A stretch of 64,000 nt of DNA from Trypanosoma brucei gambiense DAL972 (Eukaryota; Euglenozoa; Kinetoplastea; Trypanosomatida; Trypanosomatidae), in NCBI RefSeq assembly GCF_000210295.1, contig NC_026744.1:3720001-3784000 (forward strand). Reading direction: 5' to 3'. A program made the position numbers and the translations under genes. Positions 51,155-59,990 of the stretch are shown piece by piece; position 1 is the first letter of the stretch, and each line of letters opens with the position of its first letter. The notes under the pieces were generated by a model. That model did no database searches. It was not told the origin of the DNA and was given only the letters and a program-made list of their open reading frames with translations.

Positions 51155-52775
51155 TAATCGATGCATTGCTGTGGACACCAATGGTGATATGTTCACGCGT
51201 ATACGACCATGTTTGTGCGTGATTGTGTTTAGCACATTGTGGAGAGGAGAGGTGAATTGTCATGAAGTTAGTTTCCTCAATTAGGATGTAATAACAGAGA
51301 TTGGCTTTTTGTAGAGAGGCGTGGGAAAGTGAAGCGAAAAGGAAGGTAAGGTTTAAGGGGGAACACACCAAGAGATAATTGGGCACAGCAAAGGTGTGTG
51401 CTCAGTAGAGGAGGCGAAAGCAAAGAGAAGGGGGGAAATGCGCAAATGAGAGGAGTATGTTGGGATTGACCCCATGACTGCCGCGTTTAATGCACAGTTT
51501 CTGCTTCTGCGGCATATAATGACGTTTCGCCTGAAAATTTTGACTTCGCGGCTTCAGGATTAGTATGAAAATTGTTGTTGCTCTTAGTTATTGATGCAGT
51601 AGACATTGGGTTCACAACCGGTGGCAGTATGTGCCGCTTATTCACTGGTCTCTTTTACGCCTTGCCGCGCGCGGAACGAGAGCGAAACAAAGCAATAAAT
51701 TAGGAAACGAAAAATAAGGCAACAATATATATATATATATATATTTGTATATTGACAGTGTTGGTGCTCAAAATAATGTAGGTATTCGCATTGCCACTGA
51801 ATAATGCAATAGTGGCGTTTTCTTTTTTGGTGTAGGGAGGAAGAAAGTCAAATAAGGAGAGAGTTGAATGTGCGCTATTGGAGGTGAGGAAGAAGTTGAA
51901 GTGAAGTGAAGTGAAATGAAGCGAATGGAGGAACGACGATGTTATCTGTTGGTTGTGAGTTTCCTCACACAGAAAAAATATGTCCATTTATGTCTTTGCA
52001 TATGCATTTGTGGCTCTGTTATTAATATTATTATTACTGGTAGTTCTTTATTTGCGGCGCGAGATGTGATGTCCTTCATTTTTATCATTTTCAATGATCA
52101 TTTGGAAGACTAGTGGCATCTGGCGGCGAGCCGACACCGCAGTGTTTTTTTTTTTTTTATCTTCGCCATCAGCATGCCGTAATGTTTGGGCGTAAAGAAG
52201 TGATGGTTGAAGCAGCTGGGGCATTAGCTAAAAATAACAGTTGTATAACTGATGAGAACGACAAACGAAGCAGCAACCACGTTTTCATGGTAGGAAAACG
52301 ACGTCGCTCCGCAGTTTTTATTTCTCTCCTACTCATCGATTTGCTACTAAGTACACGTATTTCCTGTGCCCCTCCGCCACTCCACATTCAAACCTACGGA
52401 GGGGTCGTACACACAGCAACAATAAAAAAAAAAGAAAAATATTCTTTTCTCATCTAATCCTTTCCTCTGCGCATAATCTTTATCATTGCGCTGATTCTGC
52501 ACCCCTCACAATTTTGTTGATATCCTACGTCCCAACACTTTTCCCCCCCTTGGTTTTGTTCTTAATTATATGTATATGCTTATTTATATGACGGTAGGGA
52601 AGGTGACTGAAGATACACGGGTACGGGAGTGCACTTCTTGTTCTTTACCTGTGTCGTCACGCGAGCGTACCATACGGGACCTTGTGTGTACACGATATTT
52701 TTTTTAAAAAAAAATAAAGACAAGTATATATATATATTGTATCTAATAACTATTTAGAACTGTAAGAGAGAGCGG
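51155..52775. other. Spacer between the HECT ligase and exportin-1
   Basis: 1.6 kb. (TA)n near 51725-51744, purine-rich block 51830-51940, T14 with AG at 52145-52172, a possible 91-codon ORF (52182-52457), a C-rich tract near 52541, and a T8/A9 junction at about 52699-52716 followed by (TA)n. Otherwise nothing recognised. Confidence 0.5.
52182..52457 (+). CDS. Doubtful small ORF (91 aa) behind its own splice-acceptor-like tract
   Basis: Begins MFGRKEVMVEAAGALAK and contains one hydrophobic stretch near 44-62 (AVFISLLLIDLLLSTRISC). It follows a T14 tract and CCATCAG, an arrangement like a trans-splice acceptor, but a 2-codon ATG ORF (ATG CCG TAA) at 52174 precedes it. No family recognised; the Lys-rich end simply reads an A-rich run. 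It may be chance. Confidence 0.22.
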   Translation: MFGRKEVMVEAAGALAKNNSCITDENDKRSSNHVFMVGKRRRSAVFISLLLIDLLLSTRISCAPPPLHIQTYGGVVHTATIKKKEKYSFLI

Positions 52776-55700
52776 ATGGAAGATATTCTCGACTTCAGCA
52801 AGCCCGTCGATGTGCAGCGTTTCGACCAGGTAGTGCAATACCTCTCAACAGGCTCACCACAAGAGATCGTGAGGGCGCAGGAGGTTCTTACCGCATTCAA
52901 GGAGAGACCCGACTCCTTTTTACGCGTAGGAGACCTTCTCACCAAATCGGTGAACCTCACGACACGTTTTTTTGCACTTCAGGTTCTGGAGGACGCGATT
53001 CTACACCGATGGAACACATTCACTGCGGAACAGTGTCAGGAAATTCGTAACTTTGTTGTTAACATGATTGTAGGTGAATGCGTGAGCTTCAATCAAATCC
53101 GTAGTAGGAGGGCTCTTCTTATGAAGATGAATAGTGCGCTTGTGTCAATAGCGAAGCGTGAGTGGCCCGTTCGTTGGCCGAGCTTCATAAAGGACGTGTG
53201 CAGTAGTGCTGGGCCAGATGAACCTCTTGTAGAAAACAACCTGAACATTCTCCGCATGGTGGGCGAGGAGATATTTGAATTTAGCGAGAAAACTTTAACG
53301 ACTCGATGGTTGAAACGAAAGAAGGAGGCACTGCAAAGCGACTTTCAGGCAATTCTTCAATTGTGTCTTTCGATTCTATCCACTAGTGACGAGGCGCTTC
53401 TCAAAACCAATCTGGAGTGCCTGGAGAAATATCTTTCCTGGGTAGAACCGGCGTCCGTGTTTAACGAGGAATTACTGAAGTATCTCGCGGGACTAATCGC
53501 ACGGAAGTCTGCCGTATCGCGCTGCGCGGTGCGTTGTCTTACAGTTGCGTGCTCCGTAGAGACAGATCACGGCTCAGTTGGGGACGCGCAAGCGCAGGTG
53601 ATGGTTCGTGTGTTTCGCACAATCCTCGATAATATTATGAACTTACTTCCCACGAATCACTCTTCTGTTGAAGCGCGTATCGTCCAGTTTTCCAACATGG
53701 AAGGGAGTGTGGATGCAGGCTTTGTTGGCGATCTCAATCTTTTGTTGGTTGCGTTTTTGAAGCACTATACGAGAAATATTATGTACGACGATCTCTTGTT
53801 GATATCTGCCAACCAATTGATCGTGGGAATGAGTCATATTAACGACAAGGAGCTATTCAAATCCTGTGTTGACTACTGGTGGTGGCTTGGTGAAAAGATG
53901 GTGCGCTCCGCATCACCTACACCGCTACACCGGAAGCTGGCACTTGTACTCAGCAATGTTCGCTTTACTCTCATCAAGAAAATGGCAAGACCGGAGGAAG
54001 TCATTATTGTAGTCGAAGACGGTGAGGTGCGCAGGGTGCACATGAAGGATGTGGAGGAACTACAACTCTACAAATTAATGCGGGAGACGCTTGTTTTTTT
54101 AACATACCTCGATCCTCAAGATATGCAGGCGATTATGACTAAAATCGTTATGAAGCTTGAAGACCTTAGCGAATGGAGTTGGCACAACTGCAACACATTA
54201 TCATGGGCAGTCGGGGCGATATCTGTGGCCCTGACTGAGGAACAAGAATCTTCACTATTTGTAGTTATTGTACGTGGCCTGCTAGATCTTTGTAGCAAGC
54301 TACAAGGAAAGGAAAACCGTGCCGTTGTTGCGAGTGGTATCATGTTTGTTGTTGGGCAGTACCCCCGTTTCCTGCGTGCTCATCAGCCCTTTTTCCGCGC
54401 AGTGGTGAAGAAGGTAATTGAATTCATGTGCGACTTATTCCCTGGTGTGCAGGAAATGGCTGTGGATACTCTTTTGAAGGTGGCCTCGCAGGTACCAGAT
54501 CAGTTTGTTTGTGTCAAGAACAATGGTATTTCCCTCGCTGAGGAAACGGCGAAGCGGTGGACTGAAATAACGTCTTTGTTAAAACCCCAACATATGCACA
54601 CATGTTTTGTTGCAGCTGGTTGGATGGTGAAGGGAGAGAAGCCAGAGCGGCAGCCGAGTCTGTTAGGCATGTTTCTCCAAGATGCGAATGACAGTTTTAG
54701 GATTATTGTGGAGCGAGCAGCCTCTAAAGGTCCGGCCTTTGGGGAAGACTTTTCTGGTATGGGGGAGTTAATACACATTTTACGTGTCTTTAGCAGCATT
54801 GCGTCATCTTGTGGAACATCGTTTGTGAATGAGATGGGGATTATAATTTACGACCTTCAAGGACTCTATCGTACATTCTTCTCCGCCCAAACTGCCCTAG
54901 TTGCGGACCATGGAACAGATGCCATGGAGAGGCAGGAGGCACGGTATTTAAGGCTAGCGAAGCGGGAGATCTTGCGAATTTTCGAGTGCTTTGTTGACAA
55001 TACGGAAGAATGTGACTTTGTGGCAACAAATTGCATGCCGAGTATTCTGACAACTGTTCTTGAGGACTACCGTGACTCGCTTCCCATAGTGAAGGAGGCA
55101 GGAGCCCTAGCTCTTGTGACGGCGTGTGTCAACAAGTTGGGCACGCGGTTGGCCGGGGATTGTGCTGCCATTTTGGACCACACGTTTGATACAACCATAT
55201 CGATGATCTGCGCAAACGCTGAGGATTTTCCCGAGTTTCGCGTGAATCTTTTCAAACTGCTACACGCACTGAATACTCGCTGTTTTTCCAATTTCTTGAG
55301 CTACGCCTCCACTAAGGGGGACGTTATAAACGGTATGCTGTGGGTAATCAAACATACAGATTTTGCTATAATGGAGACGGGGTTGAAGACTTTAGATGCT
55401 TTCCTTGAGAATGTCTCCCGGTCAGAGTTGCTTCAACCCTTCTACGATGCCTTTATGCAGCAAATATTTGTCGAGGTTTTGGTGTCCGCTATGGATTCGC
55501 TTCATGCCGCAGGATTCGAACTGCATTGTAGCATCCTCATCAAACTCTTCACTGTGTCTAGCATGTTTCCCGTAGATTTGCCAAAGCTCGGCCGAAACGA
55601 TATTGAGAGCTTTCTTTGTGAGAACCTTTCAACCATTGCCACACTCACACCTGCCCTTATTAAGCAGTTTATTGCTGGAGCGTATGAAAAGTATGGAGAC

Positions 55701-55877
55701 CCTGTCGAGTTCAGGCGGAGCTTTGCAGATTTCCTCATAGAAATGCAGGTTTGGGGTGCTGAGGAGGAAAACAGACTGCAACAAGAGGAAGAACAACGCA
55801 GACGGGAGGAAGATATTCCGGGATTTGCTGCCCTTTCCGTGAAGGGGCCGCCACCAACACCTTCTTTTTATCCCTGA
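52776..55877 (+). CDS. XPO1: Exportin-1 (CRM1)
   Basis: 1033 aa, close to the usual 1070. The N-terminal importin-beta/CRIME region is clear: FDQVVQYLSTGSPQEIVRAQ, FFALQVLEDAILHRW, SIAKREWPVRWPSFIKD. The NES-groove region keeps GIMFVVGQYPRFLRAHQPFF and VQEMAVDTLLKVA. The cysteine modified by leptomycin B in human CRM1 (Cys528) is present as Cys506 in GLLDLCSKLQGKENR (codon 54291-54293), so sensitivity is expected. The C-terminal 40 residues form a charged helix followed by PGFAALSVKGPPP, like the autoinhibitory tail of CRM1. It exports NES proteins and RNPs from the nucleus with Ran-GTP. Confidence 0.96.
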   Translation: MEDILDFSKPVDVQRFDQVVQYLSTGSPQEIVRAQEVLTAFKERPDSFLRVGDLLTKSVNLTTRFFALQVLEDAILHRWNTFTAEQCQEIRNFVVNMIVGECVSFNQIRSRRALLMKMNSALVSIAKREWPVRWPSFIKDVCSSAGPDEPLVENNLNILRMVGEEIFEFSEKTLTTRWLKRKKEALQSDFQAILQLCLSILSTSDEALLKTNLECLEKYLSWVEPASVFNEELLKYLAGLIARKSAVSRCAVRCLTVACSVETDHGSVGDAQAQVMVRVFRTILDNIMNLLPTNHSSVEARIVQFSNMEGSVDAGFVGDLNLLLVAFLKHYTRNIMYDDLLLISANQLIVGMSHINDKELFKSCVDYWWWLGEKMVRSASPTPLHRKLALVLSNVRFTLIKKMARPEEVIIVVEDGEVRRVHMKDVEELQLYKLMRETLVFLTYLDPQDMQAIMTKIVMKLEDLSEWSWHNCNTLSWAVGAISVALTEEQESSLFVVIVRGLLDLCSKLQGKENRAVVASGIMFVVGQYPRFLRAHQPFFRAVVKKVIEFMCDLFPGVQEMAVDTLLKVASQVPDQFVCVKNNGISLAEETAKRWTEITSLLKPQHMHTCFVAAGWMVKGEKPERQPSLLGMFLQDANDSFRIIVERAASKGPAFGEDFSGMGELIHILRVFSSIASSCGTSFVNEMGIIIYDLQGLYRTFFSAQTALVADHGTDAMERQEARYLRLAKREILRIFECFVDNTEECDFVATNCMPSILTTVLEDYRDSLPIVKEAGALALVTACVNKLGTRLAGDCAAILDHTFDTTISMICANAEDFPEFRVNLFKLLHALNTRCFSNFLSYASTKGDVINGMLWVIKHTDFAIMETGLKTLDAFLENVSRSELLQPFYDAFMQQIFVEVLVSAMDSLHAAGFELHCSILIKLFTVSSMFPVDLPKLGRNDIESFLCENLSTIATLTPALIKQFIAGAYEKYGDPVEFRRSFADFLIEMQVWGAEEENRLQQEEEQRRREEDIPGFAALSVKGPPPTPSFYP

Positions 55878-56275
55878 GGCACAAGGGGTAGGTAGGTGGA
55901 GTGTGTTATAATTCTAAGGGACTGGGGTTATGTGGTGAAGAGGTCCACATAAAATGGTTAGGGTTCGCGATCTTTCCGCCGTTTGGTTGAACAGAGTGGG
56001 GTGGTAAAGTTTTTTTAAAAAGGAAGAGATGGAAATAAATCCCCACAACCCAGTTTCCGCTCTTTGTTAGAGGAAACAAGACATTGTTTGGATAACTAAA
56101 CGCCTACCCGCGAGGCGAGGGTGCTTAAGTCTTCATATAAGTGTAGCGCCTACTTAAGAAGGTGCATATATGTGCGGGCCCGAACGCGTGAAACGGGAAG
56201 AGGAAACATTGTTTCGTGGAAAAAAGGGAGGGAGGACATTGGTGTGCCGTTCCCTCGTTGTGAGTGGGCGATACT

Positions 56276-56278
<3 letters not shown>

Positions 56279-56312
<34 letters not shown>
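56279..56312. repeat. (TG)n microsatellite
   Basis: About 17 uninterrupted TG units. Confidence 0.9.
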
Positions 56313-56314
<2 letters not shown>

Positions 56315-56701
56315 AACTCACTGATGTGTATGCCGTGCAGCAGAAGCGGCTTCCGTCGTTTCTCCCTTTGCCACTGTCTAGTCGTCCAAATGTGTATGGT
56401 GCTCTTCTTGTTCGTTGTCGGCATCACTTGGTACCTTCCACGGGGAGGCTCTGAAATACACTCGTGTTGATGAACATGCAGCTCATGCCTTGGTGATATT
56501 TCGTTCCAATTCTTAAACAAGTCAGTTTCGTTCCAACTCGGTGTATGACGATGTAACTTGGTTAATACGCAGAGTTACTGGGGTGTATATAAGCGCGTTT
56601 CGGTGACCGTCGCTAATCTTCACGCACCTTTCCCCCGTTTTGCTCCACACTTCACAGCACTTACACTTATGTTTCTTTTTACATCTACGTCATTCAGTAT
56701 A

Positions 56702-56715
56702 GTTTTTTTGTGCAG
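56702..56715 (+). promoter_or_regulatory. Trans-splice acceptor for the first carrier gene
   Basis: GTTTTTTTGTGCAG with AG at 56714-56715, 12 nt before ATG 56728. The frame upstream of that ATG begins with GTG at 56710, inside the acceptor. Confidence 0.5.
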
Positions 56716-56727
56716 TTGTGCGGCTGC

Positions 56728-57768
56728 ATGACAACCGCCCTACGAGATGAGTGTTCCCCCTTACAAATGTATTCCGAACTTAACCCTCCAGTGGCAATTA
56801 TGACGGCTGTACCAGCAGCGGATATGCAACCTGCGGAAACTGATAACAAACCACGGCAGAAGTCACCGTCATCACACATTCTCGCTTCACAACTAGCATC
56901 TGCCGTCAGCACTACTATGTTTTACCCAATGGATACGCTGCGCATTCGGTACATGTCACAAGACGGCACCATTCAGCGACAGCACAATGGGCAGACGTAC
57001 CGGTCTATTTACAGAGCTGTGGGTGTGATATGGAAGGAGGAGGGATTGCGTGCCCTCTTTCGTGGATGTCACGTTGCGGTATTGGGGGCTGTTGTAGCGT
57101 GGGGCGTGTACATGTTCGTATATCGCAAATTATGCGAGGTTTATAACGTTTCGTCTTTTGCAAGTAGAACTGGGATGTCTGTTGTGGCCAGCGTTACGTC
57201 GGCGCTGTTGACGACGCCTATTTGGCTCCTAAAAACTCGGATGCAGATTGAGTGTAGGGCTATGGGTACCTGTGGGAGCTACAGCGGCTTCTTCAAGGGT
57301 TTCCACCACGTGCTCGTAACAACAGGCGTTCGTTCGCTTTGGCGTGGAGCGTCTGCGCAGCTCCTACTCGTTTTGCCCAATTCGCTCGGCTTTCCTATTT
57401 ACGACTCGCTAAAGGACTGCATAAACCAAAACATAATAGGGATTTCCGCAGAATCCTGTAGTTGGGTGCATGGACGCGACCTAACCGTAATAGAGGCGTG
57501 CCTTTGCTCAGTCGTCGCGAAAGTTTTTGTGGTGACCCTCTCTCAGCCATTCACGGTGCTGAAGGTCCGACTGCAGGATCAACGCTGGAATCAAGGGGAG
57601 GTAAGATACATGACGATTAAACAGTCGATTCCGCTCATCATAAGACGAGAGGGTGTGTACGGCTTCACACGAGGGTTAGCTTCATCACTGTTATACTCGG
57701 TTCCGCGTGGTGTTGCATATTACGTTCTCTACGAGAAGTCTCTGCAGTTCTTCTCCCGCCGCGTCTGA
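56728..57768 (+). CDS. Mitochondrial carrier (SLC25), SLC25A32/FLX1-like, copy 1
   Basis: 346 aa. Three Solcar repeats: first signature YPMDTLRIRYMSQDG, second TPIWLLKTRMQIE, third QPFTVLKVRLQDQR. The PIW of repeat 2 together with an RLQDQ in repeat 3 is the pattern of the folate/FAD/NAD-type carriers (SLC25A32, FLX1). The third repeat has Thr in place of the acidic residue of Px(D/E)xx(K/R), as such carriers often do. Residues 35-133, covering repeat 1, are encoded by a 296-bp block shared with the next gene (see 56829-57124). An alternative start is ATG 56770. Substrate is inferred, not shown. Confidence 0.88.
   Translation: MTTALRDECSPLQMYSELNPPVAIMTAVPAADMQPAETDNKPRQKSPSSHILASQLASAVSTTMFYPMDTLRIRYMSQDGTIQRQHNGQTYRSIYRAVGVIWKEEGLRALFRGCHVAVLGAVVAWGVYMFVYRKLCEVYNVSSFASRTGMSVVASVTSALLTTPIWLLKTRMQIECRAMGTCGSYSGFFKGFHHVLVTTGVRSLWRGASAQLLLVLPNSLGFPIYDSLKDCINQNIIGISAESCSWVHGRDLTVIEACLCSVVAKVFVVTLSQPFTVLKVRLQDQRWNQGEVRYMTIKQSIPLIIRREGVYGFTRGLASSLLYSVPRGVAYYVLYEKSLQFFSRRV
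56829..57124 (+). repeat. 296-bp block duplicated in the next carrier gene, copy A
   Basis: By base-by-base reading it matches 58557-58852 at a constant offset of 1728 with a single difference (C at 57054, T at 58782, synonymous Ala). Outside the block the two genes diverge abruptly on both sides. Confidence 0.9.
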
Positions 57769-58491
57769 TTGGCATCCCCTTACATCATTGCCACTGGCTA
57801 ATGGTCACTCCCTTAGGTATGTGCCGCTACATCGTCAAGACGCTTTGGTGCTTGTGTAGAAATTGTTATTCCCTACACAGCAACTTCATTAAACTAAGAG
57901 AGGCATTAATATTGCTCACTTTCGCCTGAGAAGTTGTTTATCATTATTAACTTACTTGTCACTTTTTTTTTTTCAATTATCGTGCCCTCTGTTTTCATCT
58001 GTACAGTTTTATCAGTGCAGAATTCGTTGCTTATTTTTCTGCATTTCCCTGTTATCTGAAGTTACTCCCAAATTGAAGGGAAATGACTTGTGTACTTCCC
58101 CTTCCAGCAGAGGAGGATTGCATTGGATTGATGGGGGGGGAAGGAAGGAATTAAGAGGGCATGTTTGAAGGGGGGAAATTAAAACGTTAAACATGCCATG
58201 AGTTGAGTTTGTAGTAGTCCTGCTGTACGGTACGGAGAGGTGGGGGGTGAGGGGATGTCCTACGGTGAACCGCAAGGCAAAAACTAGGTGAGGGAAGGGA
58301 CCCCTACACTTGATCTTCAGCATCTTTCTTCTTGCTTTGCAATACGTTGTTTCTGTCGGAAGTTCTGCGGTCTTCACCTCTCTCATCAATGTTCACTTCT
58401 ATATGCGCTTTTCACTAAGTGTAGGTGAAAGCCCGGAGGTTAATTTTTTTCCCCGCGGATATTACCTTGCTTGTATAGTTAATCACTTCAG
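57769..58491. other. Spacer between the two carrier genes
   Basis: About 720 bp, with a T-run at 57964-57974, G-rich tracts near 58132-58170 and a TTTTTTTCCCC tract at 58444-58454 followed by AG at 58477-58478, the likely acceptor of copy 2. It is not similar to the spacer upstream of copy 1. Confidence 0.55.
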
Positions 58492-59511
58492 ATGGCACAA
58501 AGTACTGCTCGTCACGTAATGAACACGCCGCAGCCCCAACAGGGTCAGAACTTAACACCTGCGGAAACTGATAACAAACCACGGCAGAAGTCACCGTCAT
58601 CACACATTCTCGCTTCACAACTAGCATCTGCCGTCAGCACTACTATGTTTTACCCAATGGATACGCTGCGCATTCGGTACATGTCACAAGACGGCACCAT
58701 TCAGCGACAGCACAATGGGCAGACGTACCGGTCTATTTACAGAGCTGTGGGTGTGATATGGAAGGAGGAGGGATTGCGTGCTCTCTTTCGTGGATGTCAC
58801 GTTGCGGTATTGGGGGCTGTTGTAGCGTGGGGCGTGTACATGTTCGTATATCACGCGCTGTGCGACCTGTACATCCCAACAAGTAACAAAAGAGCGGGGG
58901 ACGATTTCTTGTTTCGCACTGTTCTTTCCAGTATTGCCAGTTGCAGTTGCGCAGTCGTGGGAAACCCTATTTGGCTCCTAAAAACTCGGATGCAGATCGA
59001 GGAAATCGCCTCACGTGAGGCGGCAGTGGCTGGAGCTTCTATCTTTCGAAACAGCAAAAATTACACGTCATTCTTTGGTGGGTTAAGATACGCTATTCAA
59101 ACTGACGGTGTTTTGTCGCTGTGGCGTGGTGTCTCCGCACAGGTCCTGCTAGGTTTACCGAACGCACTTAACTTTCCCGCTTATGAGGCACTGAAGTCGT
59201 TCTGGTTGCAGCGCAGTGACCGAGAAACCCTTTACAGTTATGAGGCGTGCATTTGTTCAACAGCCAGCAAAACTGCGGTTTCGATCATCGGGTATCCCCT
59301 ACACGTTGTTAAGACAAGAATGCAAGATCAGAGAAGTCGCCGAGGTGATTTACAATATGTTTCGTTTCTGCAGTCAGCCTGGCTCGTGCTGCAGACCCAT
59401 GGATTTGCTGGTTTGTACCGTGGCATGGTGCCGTCCTTGCTGCACTCAGTCCCACGTCTTGCGCTCACATTCGTTCTGTACGAGAAGTTAATGCAGCAGA
59501 ATTTTTTTTAG
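58492..59511 (+). CDS. Mitochondrial carrier (SLC25), SLC25A32/FLX1-like, copy 2
   Basis: 339 aa. Signatures: YPMDTLRIRYMSQDG, NPIWLLKTRMQIEE, YPLHVVKTRMQDQRS. NPIW in repeat 2 and YPxxVVK with RMQDQ in repeat 3 agree well with SLC25A32 (folate/FAD carrier), whose third repeat reads YPYQVVRARLQDQ; the last 60 residues (GFAGLYRGMVPSLLHSVPRL) continue the match. Residues 22-121 come from the block shared with copy 1, while repeats 2 and 3 are only moderately similar between the two. The pair thus has one common transport half and two different remaining repeats. Which substrate each carries is unknown. Confidence 0.9.
   Translation: MAQSTARHVMNTPQPQQGQNLTPAETDNKPRQKSPSSHILASQLASAVSTTMFYPMDTLRIRYMSQDGTIQRQHNGQTYRSIYRAVGVIWKEEGLRALFRGCHVAVLGAVVAWGVYMFVYHALCDLYIPTSNKRAGDDFLFRTVLSSIASCSCAVVGNPIWLLKTRMQIEEIASREAAVAGASIFRNSKNYTSFFGGLRYAIQTDGVLSLWRGVSAQVLLGLPNALNFPAYEALKSFWLQRSDRETLYSYEACICSTASKTAVSIIGYPLHVVKTRMQDQRSRRGDLQYVSFLQSAWLVLQTHGFAGLYRGMVPSLLHSVPRLALTFVLYEKLMQQNFF
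58557..58852 (+). repeat. 296-bp duplicated block, copy B
   Basis: Partner of 56829-57124; same reading frame, one synonymous difference. A second, short shared piece (CCTATTTGGCTCCTAAAAAC and 12 nt more) occurs in repeat 2 of both genes at about 57208 and 58967. Confidence 0.9.
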
Positions 59512-59990
59512 ATTGGGGCATATTATTTAATGCATACGAGGTTAAAATGTTTTGATCCTTTTCTTTTTGCACATTCGTGAACATTCATTTCACTTGTCGG
59601 AGGGTATTTTGAGCGCGCTGAAGGTGCATCGTGTGCTAACATGTAGGGGCATGTAAGCGCGGGCGTGTGCCTGCGTTGTAATGCAATGGTGACTTACCAT
59701 TTGTGGTGTTGCATGTGTTTTTATTGTAAGGTTCTGTCTAATTTGTGAAGGAAATATTGGTCTTTAAGTCAGAGATTTTCATTCGTTGGTTTGTCACACC
59801 AATTTGGTGATACCTCATCCAGGCACAAGTTTCAGTGCCCTCATTCGCTTTTTTTTAACACTTATTCAGCCTTGGTGAATAGCAACTTGTAAGTAGCAGT
59901 GACGGGGGGAAGACAACGAAAATCAGAAAAGAAAAAAAACACAGTAAAGAAGCGAACGACGTCTTTAACTTTACTATAGCTGTAGCGGTT
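59512..59990. other. Spacer between carrier copy 2 and the 936-aa gene
   Basis: About 480 bp. T-run with AG at 59849-59869 (CGCTTTTTTTTAACACTTAT then TCAG) is the probable acceptor; the rest is unremarkable. Confidence 0.55.

Larger units (their letters stand above)
55878..56727. other. Spacer between exportin-1 and the first carrier gene
   Basis: 850 bp containing a (TG)17 array and the acceptor of the next gene. The short ORFs here are Cys/Val strings of the repeat itself. Confidence 0.6.
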
